Source: CALBPI01 sp039027435 (GTDB lineage Bacteria; Pseudomonadota; Gammaproteobacteria; Steroidobacterales; Woeseiaceae). Taken from it: a stretch of 64,000 nt of DNA. The notes under the pieces were generated by a model that was not told the origin of the DNA, made no database searches, and was given only the letters and a program-made list of their open reading frames with translations. The stretch is from assembly GCA_039027435.1 (NCBI GenBank), contig JBCCKF010000002.1, positions 124,001 through 188,000 of the forward strand, written 5' to 3'. Shown in pieces: positions 53,366-62,565 of this stretch (its first letter is position 1; each line of letters starts with the position of its first letter). The translations under genes and the position numbers were made by a program.

Positions 53366-54661
53366 CTAGTACGGTGACCAAACCGGCTCACGGACATCGT
53401 TACCGACGGATTTGACGCGACCCGAAATCGCGCCATCGACGCTGACGGTTTCGAGCACGCCACGGCCACCGCGCCGTGTTGCGTAAATCAATTGTGCACC
53501 ATTCGGTGCGAAAGACGGTGACTCATCCAAGGCGCCGTCGCTCAACACCTGCAAACTACCGCTAGCGAGATCCTGAACCGCAACTCGGAATTTGCCGCGA
53601 TCATCGTGTACCACTGCGATCGCCTCGCCGTTCGCGGACACCCTTGGGCGCGCGTTGTAGCGTCCCTCAAACGTCACTCTGGACACATCGCCACCGGACA
53701 CCGGCACCTGATACACCTGAGGTGCCCCACCCCGATCCGAGGTGAAAAAGATGGTTTTTCCATCGCGCGACCAAGCCGGCTCTGTGTCGATCGATCTGCG
53801 TTGGGTAAGGCGAGTCTCACCTGAACCAATCACGGGAACGAGATATATATCCAGATTACCGTCGGCATCTGAACGCGTGAGTGCCAGCTCTCTACCATCT
53901 GGCGACCAGGCCGGTGCGTTATTCACGCCCGGCTTGTCGGAGACCACTCTGCGGGTCCCGGTGCGCAGACTCTGTACATAAACCTGTGCCCGACCTAGCT
54001 CAAACGAGACATACGCCAACTGACGCCCATCCGGCGACCACGCTGGTGACATGATCGGTTGTGGGCTTTCCAGTAAAACAAACTCGTTGTTGCCGTCGGC
54101 ATCGGCAACGATTAGTTGGTACTGCTGCTGCGGAGGCACACCGGACACCGAGATGTAGGCAATCTTCGTGTTGAACACGCCAGGGATACCCGTGATCGCC
54201 TCGTAAACACTGTCTGCGACTCTGTGACCTGCGGCTCGCATATCGCGCCGCTCGAGCAGAAGTTGATCGGCCACGACCTGGCGGCCACCGTAAACATCAA
54301 ACAGCTGGTAGCGGATAGAAAAGGTCTCGCCATCCTGTGCCAGCTCACCCACCAGCACGTAATCCACCGCCACCATGCGCCAGTTATCAAAATCGATATC
54401 TACACCGCGAGTTGGCTGCTCCAACATGTCGGACTGGTCGAGCGCGTTAAACCGCCCGCTTCCGGTCAGATCGGAACGAACGATCGCTGCAATATCGGCC
54501 GGTTGCTGCTCGCTGCCAGCCCAACCGAACGGGACAATCCCGATGGGTATGGGCCGGGTCGCACCGCGCGTGATCTCGATCACCAGTTCCGCGCGCAAAC
54601 CTGCCGCGAGCATCCAGAGGAGCATTCCCACAACAATGACTAGTACTGATGATTTATTCAT
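53366..54661 (-). CDS. tolB: Tol-Pal system periplasmic protein TolB
   Basis: 431 residues with a signal peptide (about 1-24). The N-terminal domain (PIPIGIVPFGW and the D-T-D region) is followed by a beta-propeller with six WD-like PAWSPDGR repeats (MSPAWSPDGRQLAYVS, NAPAWSPDGRELALTR, TEPAWSRDGKTIFFTS). Binds Pal and is released by TolA. 50 bp separate it from tolA. Confidence 0.96.
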   Translation of the reverse strand: MNKSSVLVIVVGMLLWMLAAGLRAELVIEITRGATRPIPIGIVPFGWAGSEQQPADIAAIVRSDLTGSGRFNALDQSDMLEQPTRGVDIDFDNWRMVAVDYVLVGELAQDGETFSIRYQLFDVYGGRQVVADQLLLERRDMRAAGHRVADSVYEAITGIPGVFNTKIAYISVSGVPPQQQYQLIVADADGNNEFVLLESPQPIMSPAWSPDGRQLAYVSFELGRAQVYVQSLRTGTRRVVSDKPGVNNAPAWSPDGRELALTRSDADGNLDIYLVPVIGSGETRLTQRRSIDTEPAWSRDGKTIFFTSDRGGAPQVYQVPVSGGDVSRVTFEGRYNARPRVSANGEAIAVVHDDRGKFRVAVQDLASGSLQVLSDGALDESPSFAPNGAQLIYATRRGGRGVLETVSVDGAISGRVKSVGNDVREPVWSPY

Positions 54662-54711
54662 TTTTTTCAGCGAGATAGTGCAGTTACTTAACTATAGCTT
54701 GAAGAGTATCG

Positions 54712-55623
54712 CTATTCACCTGTGCGGAACGGAAACTTCAGGTTCGGATCGAAAAGCGACGGCTCTTTCGGCGACGGCAATGGTGACGCCTTGAGCACCG
54801 CACGCTCGATTGAGCGCACCAGCTCGGGGCCACCTTCGCAGTCCACCACAGTTACTGAAGTCACCACACCGCCACGCAGCTGCTTCACGGCCACGGTACA
54901 GGTGATGCCATCCGGCACCCCGGCAGGTCTGTTCCATTGGCGTTCAACATCTTGTCGTATCAGCTCGATGTATTGCTCCAGCAAACCCGCATTGATCGCA
55001 CCCTCTCGTGCTTCCTCGGCTTGCAGTGCATCTCTCAACTGCGCTTCCAACTCTGCCTGCCTCGCCCGCTCGGCCGCTTCCTGACGTCGACGCTCCTCCT
55101 CAGCCCTTTGTCGGGCAAGCTCCTCCTGGCGCTTTCGTTCGGCCGCCGCTTCTGCCTGTCGCTGGCGCTCAGCCTCGGCCTCGGCTTCTGCCTGTCGCTG
55201 GCGTTCAGCTTCCGCTTCTGCCTGACGCTGCCGCTCCGCTTCCGCCTCAGCTTGTCTCTGTCGCTCGGCCTCCGCTTCCGACTGACGTTGCTGCTCGGCT
55301 TCGGCTTCTGCCTGCCGCTGGCGCTCCGCTTCCGCCTCAACTTGCCGCTGACGTTCCGCTTCCTGCTCCCGTGCAAGCGCTTCAGGATCAGGGCCGGCCT
55401 CCTCCTCTTCGACCGGCGCCACGGGCTCCGGTTCCGCATCGCGAACTACGGTGGATTCGTCCGCAACCAATCTTGCACTGATCGTGGTTTGAACCGGCTC
55501 CGCACTGCGCTCGCCCATCCCAAGATTGGCCAACAGTAGCAACCCAATGCCAACATGCACGGCAACCGTTCCGACGACGCCGTAGGAGTTGTCGACCCAA
55601 ACACCCCGGTATCTGCGCTTCAT
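54712..55623 (-). CDS. tolA: Tol-Pal system protein TolA
   Basis: 303 residues. One N-terminal membrane helix (about 12-35), a long alpha-helical domain II (about 75-215) rich in Ala, Glu, Gln and Arg, and a C-terminal domain III with two cysteines (GITCTVAVKQLRGG and VVDCEGGPELVRSIERAVLKA). Links TolQR in the inner membrane to TolB and Pal. Its end is 50 bp from tolB; its start overlaps the tolR stop. Confidence 0.94.
   Translation of the reverse strand: MKRRYRGVWVDNSYGVVGTVAVHVGIGLLLLANLGMGERSAEPVQTTISARLVADESTVVRDAEPEPVAPVEEEEAGPDPEALAREQEAERQRQVEAEAERQRQAEAEAEQQRQSEAEAERQRQAEAEAERQRQAEAEAERQRQAEAEAEAERQRQAEAAAERKRQEELARQRAEEERRRQEAAERARQAELEAQLRDALQAEEAREGAINAGLLEQYIELIRQDVERQWNRPAGVPDGITCTVAVKQLRGGVVTSVTVVDCEGGPELVRSIERAVLKASPLPSPKEPSLFDPNLKFPFRTGE
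55110..55380 (-). repeat. Octapeptide repeats in TolA domain II
   Basis: Degenerate 24-bp repeats encode eight copies of AEAERQRQ or close variants, one with two extra residues. The unit is eight residues, not seven, so helix packing is not a simple coiled coil. Such a run is prone to length change. Confidence 0.75.
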
Positions 55624-56054
55624 GGGGAGTCTTCGAGCACTCCCGGGTCGGTAATGAAGCCAACCGACTCCGCCCCGGCTTTCTGCAGCAGTACCATGCC
55701 TTGTACGACTCGGCCGTACGGTACCGCCTGGTCCGCTTTCACAAGAACCGGTGTATCCGCTCGGCGCCCGAGTACAATCCTCACGCGCTCGGTGACATCT
55801 TCCGCGGCAATCGGCTTGGTCTTGTCCGTCCCAAGATTCAGATACAACGAACCCTGCGCATCGATCGAGAGCACGATAGGCAAGACAGTTTCTTCCTGGG
55901 GAATATCGATGGGTGCCGCGTCGGCTTTGGGTAGCTCGACCTCGATCCCCTGGGTGAGCAGCGGCGCGGTCACCATAAAGATAATCAGTAGCACCAACAT
56001 CACATCGATGTATGGCACAACGTTAATCTCCCCCATTAAACGACGCTTGTTCAT
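55620..56054 (-). CDS. tolR: Tol-Pal system protein TolR
   Basis: 144 residues of the ExbD/TolR family. The membrane helix contains the key proton-path Asp in YIDVMLVLLIIFMVTAPLL. A periplasmic domain follows (SLYLNLG, VLVKADQAVPYGRVVQGMVL). Overlaps tolQ and tolA. Confidence 0.95.
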   Translation of the reverse strand: MNKRRLMGEINVVPYIDVMLVLLIIFMVTAPLLTQGIEVELPKADAAPIDIPQEETVLPIVLSIDAQGSLYLNLGTDKTKPIAAEDVTERVRIVLGRRADTPVLVKADQAVPYGRVVQGMVLLQKAGAESVGFITDPGVLEDSP

Positions 56055-56734
56055 GATGGTGCGGTCACGTTGCGTCGTGCATGACGCTCAAGAATGCTGA
56101 CGAATTCATCGACGAAAGTGTCAAAGCGGGTTTCAATCCGGCCCAGTCGATCAGCATGGCGGTTGTAGAAAACCACCGCAGGAATCGCCGCGAACAACCC
56201 CATTGCCGTCGCTACCAGCGCCTCGGCAATCCCCGGGGCGACTGACTGCAGGGTCGCAACCTGGCTGCCAGAACCAAGACTCGTAAACGAATTCATGATC
56301 CCCCAAACCGTGCCAAACAATCCCACGTACGGGCTTGTGGATCCGATGGTAGCCAAAGAAGCTAGCCCATTCTCAAGCGCTTCGGTTTCGCGCGTGAGAC
56401 TCACACGCATGGCGCGCCGTGCCGTTTCCACAACGCGCTCTGCTGACACATCCGCCTGTTTCGTCATCCGGGTAAATTCGCGGAATCCGGACTCAAAAAT
56501 CGCAGGCATACCCGGACCCGCATGTTGGCCGGAAGCTACGTCGCGGTAGAGCGTGGAAAGATCAGCACCGGACCAGAATTCCGATTCAAAACGATCAGCA
56601 ACGGATTGTGCGCGTCGCAACATGCCGCGCTTTCGAAAAATGGTGAACCACGAATAAACGGATGCCGCGAGCAGCAAGAGCATCACACCCTTGACGACAA
56701 GACCGGCATCAAGCATCAGCTCAAGAATCGACAT
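56051..56734 (-). CDS. tolQ: Tol-Pal system protein TolQ
   Basis: 227 residues of the ExbB/TolQ family; three membrane helices. The conserved GLFGTVWGIMNSF and AIPAVVFYNR motifs (helices 2 and 3, with the Thr residues of the proton channel) are present. First gene of tolQRAB-pal-cpoB. No ybgC thioesterase gene lies between ruvB and tolQ, unlike E. coli. Confidence 0.95.
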   Translation of the reverse strand: MSILELMLDAGLVVKGVMLLLLAASVYSWFTIFRKRGMLRRAQSVADRFESEFWSGADLSTLYRDVASGQHAGPGMPAIFESGFREFTRMTKQADVSAERVVETARRAMRVSLTRETEALENGLASLATIGSTSPYVGLFGTVWGIMNSFTSLGSGSQVATLQSVAPGIAEALVATAMGLFAAIPAVVFYNRHADRLGRIETRFDTFVDEFVSILERHARRNVTAPS

Positions 56735-56763
56735 CGTTCCTCAAATCCCCTGGGTAGTGTTTG

Positions 56764-57819
56764 TTAGTCGGCTTGCGACGCATCGTCGAACAGTGGCAAA
56801 GCCTCGCTAGCACTCGCTTTCGGCGCAGGCAACCCAAAGTGAAGATAGGCGTGGCGCGTGGCTACTCTGCCGCGTGCGGTTCGCATCATAAAGCCCTGCT
56901 GAATCAGATATGGTTCTATGACATCTTCGATGGTGCCGCGTTCCTCACCGATTGCGGCAGCAAGACTATCGACCCCGACTGGCCCGCCATCAAACTTCTC
57001 AATAATTGCAAGCAGTAAGCGGCGGTCCATCGAATCGAAACCGTGTGGATCGACTTCCAGCATGTCCATTGCGGCTTGCGCGGCGGCGAGATCGACCACA
57101 CCATTGGCCTTGACCTCAGCGTAGTCCCGAACGCGCCTGAGCAGCCGGTTTGCGATGCGCGGTGTACCCCGTGATCGCGCAGCAATTTGTCGAGCGCCTT
57201 CTTCCTCAATCGGCAGATTGAGAATCCCTGCCGAACGCTTGACGATACCGGAGAGATCGTCAGTGCCATAAAACTCGAGCCGCTGCACTATTCCGAAGCG
57301 ATCGCGCAACGGAGAAGTCAACAGCCCCGCGCGTGTTGTGGCGCCCACCAGCGTGAATGGCGGTAGATCCAGTTTGATAGAGCGCGCCGCCGGTCCCTCG
57401 CCAATGACGATATCGAGTTGAAAATCCTCCATGGCGGGATACAACACCTCTTCCACAACGGGACTCAATCGATGGATCTCATCGACGAAGAGGACATCGT
57501 TTGCTTCGAGATTCGTCAGAATCGCCGCGAGATCACCGGGCCGCTCCAGAACCGGGCCTGAGGTCTGACGCAAGCCGGCCCCGAGTTCATTCGCGATGAT
57601 ATGTGCTAGCGTTGTCTTGCCAAGACCAGGTGGCCCAAAGATGAGCACGTGATCGAGCGCCTCCGAGCGACCTTTCGCCGCGCCGATGAATATCTCCATC
57701 TGCTCACGCACAGCTGGCTGACCCTCGTAGTCGGCGAGGCGTTTCGGTCGAATGGCACGATCGAATGCGCCGTCTTCTGTACGTTCGCCGCCAGAGATGA
57801 TTCTCGACTCATCGCTCAT
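56764..57819 (-). CDS. ruvB: Holliday junction branch migration helicase RuvB
   Basis: 351 residues from the ATG at 57819, which overlaps the ruvA stop as ATGA; 11 codons upstream are in frame but inside ruvA. Walker A GPPGLGKTTLAHII, Walker B VLFVDEIHRLS, sensor 1 GATTRAG (LVGATTRAGLL), and the C-terminal winged helix with RTARGR. Confidence 0.96.
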   Translation of the reverse strand: MSDESRIISGGERTEDGAFDRAIRPKRLADYEGQPAVREQMEIFIGAAKGRSEALDHVLIFGPPGLGKTTLAHIIANELGAGLRQTSGPVLERPGDLAAILTNLEANDVLFVDEIHRLSPVVEEVLYPAMEDFQLDIVIGEGPAARSIKLDLPPFTLVGATTRAGLLTSPLRDRFGIVQRLEFYGTDDLSGIVKRSAGILNLPIEEEGARQIAARSRGTPRIANRLLRRVRDYAEVKANGVVDLAAAQAAMDMLEVDPHGFDSMDRRLLLAIIEKFDGGPVGVDSLAAAIGEERGTIEDVIEPYLIQQGFMMRTARGRVATRHAYLHFGLPAPKASASEALPLFDDASQAD

Positions 57820-58430
57820 GCCGCACCCTTGCCCGCAATCTGGCGCAGACACAAGCGTATGTAGTCCTCAGCAGAACCCGGTGCTTCGGCTTTCGCCACG
57901 GATGTGATCAGCTTCCTGACCTCAGCCTCTTTATAGCCCAATGCGATTAGCGCCTGCAGTGCGTCCCCCCGCCCATCGTCCGCAGTTGCAACGGTGGTGG
58001 CTTTGCCGGCTTTGCTCGAGGCAGGTACGACCTTCAATCGATCGCGCATCTCGATGATCAGGCGCTCTGCCGTCTTGCGACCGACACCCGGGACCTTGAC
58101 GAGTGTTGCCACGTCGTCAAACTCGACGCATTGACGAAACCCATTAACGCTGATGCCGCTGAGAATGGCTAGCCCGATTCTGGCCCCAACGCCCGAAACC
58201 TTGAGCAGGTTGCGAAACAAGGCCCGCTCCTCTTCGGTCGAAAAACCATACAGCAGTTGAGCATCCTCACGAACCAGAAAGTGAGTGAGGATAGTGACGT
58301 CACTCCCGACTGAAGGTAGTTCGAGATAAGTCGACATCGGGGTCTCAACATCATAACCAACGCCGCTCACCTCGACGGTGATCAGCGGCGCCTGACGAGC
58401 CACGAGCGTACCGCGCAGATAACTGATCAT
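57816..58430 (-). CDS. ruvA: Holliday junction branch migration protein RuvA
   Basis: 204 residues. N-terminal OB domain (MISYLRGTLVARQAPLITVEVSGVGYDV in part), tandem HhH motifs (GVGARIGLAILSG and VPGVGRKTAERLIIE), and the C-terminal domain III binding RuvB. Overlaps ruvB and ruvC. Confidence 0.96.
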   Translation of the reverse strand: MISYLRGTLVARQAPLITVEVSGVGYDVETPMSTYLELPSVGSDVTILTHFLVREDAQLLYGFSTEEERALFRNLLKVSGVGARIGLAILSGISVNGFRQCVEFDDVATLVKVPGVGRKTAERLIIEMRDRLKVVPASSKAGKATTVATADDGRGDALQALIALGYKEAEVRKLITSVAKAEAPGSAEDYIRLCLRQIAGKGAA

Positions 58431-58927
58431 GACCGCGCCCCCATGCGCGCCAGCTTCGATTGAAGCTGCATGCTATTGCCATGACAAATTGCCACCGCAA
58501 GGGCGTCCGATGCATCAGCGGTCAGGTCGATCTTCAGTCCGAGTAAGGCACGCACCATATGCGATACCTGTTCTTTCGTCGCCGCGCCCGTGCCGGTCAC
58601 CGCCTGCTTGATTGCTCTCGGCGCGTATTCCGCAAGTTCGGGTGCGCGTGCGAAGGTGGCACAAATGGCCGCCGCTCGCGCCGCCCCAAGCTTGAGCGCG
58701 CTCGACGCATTGCGTGCCACGAATACTTGCTCAATGGCCACAGCGTCAGGCGCAAGGCGATCGACCAATTGGTGCACACCAGAAAAAATCTCGTTCAGTC
58801 TTTCGTTGAAGTCATCCCCGGTTGTCCGGATTACACCTGCGTCAACGTAACTCGCTCGATCACGATCAAAGTCAACGCAGCCGAACCCCGTCACTCTACT
58901 GCCCGGATCTATGCCAAGGATTCTGAT
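58427..58927 (-). CDS. ruvC: Crossover junction endodeoxyribonuclease RuvC, with unusual start
   Basis: RuvC resolves Holliday junctions. From the GTG at 58894 the product is only 155 residues and lacks the catalytic N-terminal Asp. Extending the frame upstream gives RILGIDPGSRVTGFG, the conserved start with that Asp, but no ATG, GTG or TTG is in frame before an upstream stop. The only good candidate is ATC at 58925-58927, with GGGGA about six bases before it (166 residues, normal). An ATG at 58930-58932 is one base out of frame, so a one-base change at codon 3 would join it. The other catalytic residues are present: IEQVF and DASDALAVAICH. Confidence 0.9.
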   Translation of the reverse strand: MRILGIDPGSRVTGFGCVDFDRDRASYVDAGVIRTTGDDFNERLNEIFSGVHQLVDRLAPDAVAIEQVFVARNASSALKLGAARAAAICATFARAPELAEYAPRAIKQAVTGTGAATKEQVSHMVRALLGLKIDLTADASDALAVAICHGNSMQLQSKLARMGARS

Positions 58928-58956
58928 GTCATTTCCCCAAGTTTCTGGGCCCCAAA

Positions 58957-59700
58957 TTACAGGGCGGCGAGCACGGATTCAGGAATGTCGGCGTTACTGT
59001 AGACGTTCTGAACACCATCAAGATCTTCAAGCATGTCGAGCAGCTTTAACATCGTCTCGGCTTCCTTCTGCCCCAGCACAGCGCTGGTCGACGCTCGCAT
59101 CGTGACCTCAGCGGTCTCCGGTTCAAGGCTGGCAGCCAGCATCGCGTCTCGTACGGTTTCGAACTCCTGCGGCGTGGTAATGACTTCGATCGCCCCATCA
59201 TCATCGACGATGACATCTTCAGCGCCTGATTCAATCGCTGCCTCCATTACCGCGTCTTCATCCGCACCCGTGTCGTAGGTCATAAGCCCCACATGGGCGA
59301 ACAAATAAGCGACTGAGCCGTCAGCGCCCAAATTGCCACCGAATTTGGAAAATGCGTGACGCACTTCTGCGACGGTTCGGTTGCGGTTATCGGTCATGCA
59401 ATCGACCATCACAGCCGTGCCACCGGGACCATAGCCCTCGTAGCGAATCTCCTGATAATCGTCACCATCGAGTTCACCCGAACCGCGCTTTACCGCACGA
59501 TCGATGTTGTCCTTCGGCATGCTCTGCGCTTTCGCTTTATCGATTGCGAGACGTAATCTCGGATTGGCATCGATATCGCCGCCGCCCATGCGCGCCGCGA
59601 CGGTGATCTCACGGATCAACTTGGTAAACAGCTTGCCACGCTTCTTGTCCTGCGCACCTTTGCGGTGCTGGATGTTGGCCCACTTACTGTGTCCCGCCAT
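58957..59700 (-). CDS. yebC: YebC/TACO1-family protein
   Basis: 247 residues. N-terminus MAGHSKWANIQHRKGAQDKK and the NPRLRLAIDKAKAQSMPKDNI block are the family hallmarks; the C-terminal half is acidic. Members act as DNA-binding regulators or aid translation of difficult proline motifs. Directly upstream of ruvC, the usual order in proteobacteria. Confidence 0.95.
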   Translation of the reverse strand: MAGHSKWANIQHRKGAQDKKRGKLFTKLIREITVAARMGGGDIDANPRLRLAIDKAKAQSMPKDNIDRAVKRGSGELDGDDYQEIRYEGYGPGGTAVMVDCMTDNRNRTVAEVRHAFSKFGGNLGADGSVAYLFAHVGLMTYDTGADEDAVMEAAIESGAEDVIVDDDGAIEVITTPQEFETVRDAMLAASLEPETAEVTMRASTSAVLGQKEAETMLKLLDMLEDLDGVQNVYSNADIPESVLAAL

Positions 59701-59729
59701 TCGGTTGGTTCTCCTGCGCTGCTCGCGCC

Positions 59730-60305
59730 CTAAAATCTCAGTTGTATACCGACGTGCAATCCATTGTCGCTGGTGAGATCACCTGAAGGATCAAACTCGG
59801 TGTTGGTGTATCGAGCACCGATGAACACATCGGCATTTCGCAACACGTTGTAGCCTGCCCGGAACTCGATTTCCTGGAATTGCTCGCCATCACCGAACGA
59901 GAGCACGTCTGGCGCGATGTAGGCGTGACCATACAGGTTGAATCGGTTGTAGCGCGGGAAGGTGTAACGGAAAAAACCACCGACCGCGAGCACGGTCGCG
60001 TCGAGTGGACCGCTGTCAGGGCTCACATGAAAAATCTTGCCACCGATACCGCCCTCTAGCGGCGTATCACCACTCGAGGCATCGCCGGTGACATGGAATC
60101 CGATATGCACCAGATCACCCCGATCCTGGTGATGCAGCCACCCACCGTCCACCTGAAAGTCTCGGGTTGGATGCGCCCATTGGTAGTTCACGCGCACCGC
60201 GTCATCGTTGAGGCTGAGATCCAGCGCATCAGCATGTACAGCTGCACCTGGCAACATCATGCCCAGAGTGGCGCAGACAACTGTACATAGAATTCGGTTC
60301 CGCAT
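59730..60305 (-). CDS. YfaZ-family outer-membrane protein
   Basis: 191 residues with a signal peptide ending near VHA-DA (about residue 25). The mature part is rich in alternating strands (FFRYTFPRYNRFNLYGHAYIA, EFRAGYNVLRNADVFIGARYT) and ends in aromatic phenylalanine (GIQLRF), typical of outer-membrane beta barrels. The ALDLSLNDDAVRVNYQW start matches YfaZ. Function unknown. Divergent from relA. Confidence 0.82.
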   Translation of the reverse strand: MRNRILCTVVCATLGMMLPGAAVHADALDLSLNDDAVRVNYQWAHPTRDFQVDGGWLHHQDRGDLVHIGFHVTGDASSGDTPLEGGIGGKIFHVSPDSGPLDATVLAVGGFFRYTFPRYNRFNLYGHAYIAPDVLSFGDGEQFQEIEFRAGYNVLRNADVFIGARYTNTEFDPSGDLTSDNGLHVGIQLRF

Positions 60306-60424
60306 TTTCGCTCCCGTTGCCCTTTACTACCAGTACCCAGCGTGAGCGGGCACTAATCGCGTATCATACCGGCTTCACTCCATCGGCAAAACGCGCCATC
60401 CCATCGGGGCGGTGCTCTGGGGAC

Positions 60425-62548
60425 ATGGCGGAGCAGCAAGGAACAGCAACACGATCGATCGTTGAGGCGCAAACGTGGCTCGATAGCATTGCGGCGACAT
60501 TGCCTGGCGATGACGCCGATCGTCTTTGCTCGGACGTAACCGCCTCGGTGATCGAGCCGCTGGGACTCGGCGCCGACCTGCAACTCACCGCAGCGCTGGC
60601 CCCATTGCTGCGAGCTGGACATGTGAGTATTCGACAGATTCAGCGCCACGCGGGCAACGACATCGCGGAAATGGCGAAAGGACTGCAGCAGCTGTTCGAG
60701 CTTTCTCTGCCAGGACAGTGGGCGCCTGGCGAGCGACTACCTCCTGCCCAGGGGGAGGCGCTGCGGCGCATGTTGCTAGCCGTCGTAAACGATTTCCGAC
60801 TGGTGATCGTGCGCCTCGCGGTGCAGGTCGCAGATCTTCGCGCAGCGCGAACTGCTGATAGCGACACACAGCGCATGCTCGCGCGCGACACACGTGAGAT
60901 CTTTGCGCCGCTCGCCAACCGACTGGGCATCTGGCAGTTGAAATGGGAGCTCGAAGACTTTGCGTTCCGCTATCTGCAGCCGGACGACTACAAGAGCATC
61001 GCGAAAGCCCTGGACGAGCGCCGGGAGGAACGCGAGGCCTATATTGAAGAGGTCACGACCGAACTCTCGACTTTATTGACCGATGGTGGGATCGCCGGTC
61101 AGGTCTATGGGCGACCCAAACATATCTACTCGATCTGGCGGAAAATGACGCGCAAGCAGGTCGCCCTCGACGCGCTCTACGATGTGCGCGCAGTTCGCAT
61201 ACTGGTCGAGAGCGTCACCGAGTGTTACACGGCGCTTGGCATCGTACACAACCGTTGGCCTTACATACGCGATGAGTTCGATGACTACATCGCTAACCCA
61301 AAAGGCAATAACTATCAGTCGCTGCACACCGCGGTGGTCGGACCTGGTGGCCAAGCGGTCGAAATCCAGATCCGCACGCATGACATGCACCGACAGGCAG
61401 AACTCGGTGTCGCGGCGCACTGGCGGTACAAGGAAGGCGGTCCCGGTAATTCGGTGTTCGAGCAGAAAATTGCCTGGTTGCGCCAGTTGCTGGAGAACGA
61501 GAGTGAACCTTCGGACAGCGATCTTTTGGAGAACCTTAGTGAGGGTGTCTTCGACGATCGCGTTTACGCCATTACGCCTAACGGTGACATCGTCGACCTT
61601 CCCGCGGGTGCTACCCCGCTGGATTTCGCCTATCACGTTCACACGATGATCGGTCATCGATGCCGCGGAGCACGCGTCAATGGACGGATCGTTCAACTGA
61701 CCCACGAACTCAACAATGGTGACAAAGTCGAGATCATTACGGCGAAGGAGCCTTCGCCATCACGAGATTGGTTGCTCCCACGGGCCGGATTCCTGGTCTC
61801 TGCGCGCAACCGCACCAAAGTGCGGTCATGGTTTCGACAACAGGATCGCGACCTGAATCGACGTCAGGGTCGAGAACATCTGGAGCGCGAACTGCAACGT
61901 GTCGGCATTCGCGATTTGCCGATTTCGCGCCTCGCAGAAGCGATGAAATTCGAGGATGTCGACGCCTTGTGCGTCGCGCTGGGCGCCGGTGACATTACGA
62001 CCGCGTCAGTATTCAATGCCGCACAGCAATTACTGGCGCCAGCCGAGGAGACGGCGCCCCGCGTCAAGCGCAGCCGCAAGCATAAGCCACGAGGGCGCGG
62101 GCGCGTCGTCATCGATGGCAGCGGTGATGTGCTCACGCAGTTCGCAGGGTGCTGTAACCCGATACCACCGGAGCCAATCAGCGGCTACATCACTGTGGGT
62201 CGCGGTATCTCCATCCATCGACAAGACTGCAAGTCTCTCGCACGCCTTGCTGCAAAACAGCCGGAACGTATTCTCAAGGTTAGCTGGCGCGAGGCCGCAG
62301 ACCACGGCCACTATCCGATCACCCTTCGAATCGAAGCGAAGGATCGCACTGGTCTCTTAAAAGACATCAGCGGCAGCCTCAGCGATGATCGTATTCGCAT
62401 TCTCGGTAACGAGTCGCGAGTTGACCGCAAGACACTACGTGCAGTGGTTACCGTCAAGGCGGAAATCGACGGACTCGATACGCTCAACCGTATGTTGCTA
62501 AAACTTGGTCAGCTGCCGGATATCGAACGGGTCGACCGGGTGAGCTAA
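60425..62548 (+). CDS. relA: (p)ppGpp synthetase RelA
   Basis: 707 residues from the ATG at 60425, preceded by CTGGGGAC; the frame is open 36 codons further. Makes (p)ppGpp on ribosomes stalled by uncharged tRNA. The N-terminal HD domain lacks the HD pair, so no hydrolase activity is expected. Synthetase motifs: GRPKHIYSIWRKM, DVRAVRILV and VEIQIRTHDMHRQAELGVAAHW. TGS (YAITPNGDIVDLPAGATPLDFA), zinc-finger (GCCNPIPPEPISGYIT) and ACT domains follow. Converges with lpdA. Confidence 0.95.
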   Translation: MAEQQGTATRSIVEAQTWLDSIAATLPGDDADRLCSDVTASVIEPLGLGADLQLTAALAPLLRAGHVSIRQIQRHAGNDIAEMAKGLQQLFELSLPGQWAPGERLPPAQGEALRRMLLAVVNDFRLVIVRLAVQVADLRAARTADSDTQRMLARDTREIFAPLANRLGIWQLKWELEDFAFRYLQPDDYKSIAKALDERREEREAYIEEVTTELSTLLTDGGIAGQVYGRPKHIYSIWRKMTRKQVALDALYDVRAVRILVESVTECYTALGIVHNRWPYIRDEFDDYIANPKGNNYQSLHTAVVGPGGQAVEIQIRTHDMHRQAELGVAAHWRYKEGGPGNSVFEQKIAWLRQLLENESEPSDSDLLENLSEGVFDDRVYAITPNGDIVDLPAGATPLDFAYHVHTMIGHRCRGARVNGRIVQLTHELNNGDKVEIITAKEPSPSRDWLLPRAGFLVSARNRTKVRSWFRQQDRDLNRRQGREHLERELQRVGIRDLPISRLAEAMKFEDVDALCVALGAGDITTASVFNAAQQLLAPAEETAPRVKRSRKHKPRGRGRVVIDGSGDVLTQFAGCCNPIPPEPISGYITVGRGISIHRQDCKSLARLAAKQPERILKVSWREAADHGHYPITLRIEAKDRTGLLKDISGSLSDDRIRILGNESRVDRKTLRAVVTVKAEIDGLDTLNRMLLKLGQLPDIERVDRVS

Positions 62549-62556
62549 CACCCGGT
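62535..62556. terminator. Hairpin between convergent relA and lpdA
   Basis: Perfect 8-bp stem ACCGGGTG / CACCCGGT with loop AGCTAA spanning the relA stop. The downstream sequence on the plus strand (TGCACCTGTTTATC) is only partly T-rich, so termination strength is uncertain. Confidence 0.5.
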
Positions 62557-62565
62557 TGCACCTGT

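Noticed and set aside
55008..55539. Plus-strand open frames opposite tolA
   Set aside because: Low-complexity products (Leu- or Pro-rich) caused by the repeat codons of TolA.
60425..62548. SpoT (bifunctional) instead of RelA
   Set aside because: The HD residues needed for hydrolysis are missing and the VEIQIRTHDMH motif is of the RelA type.
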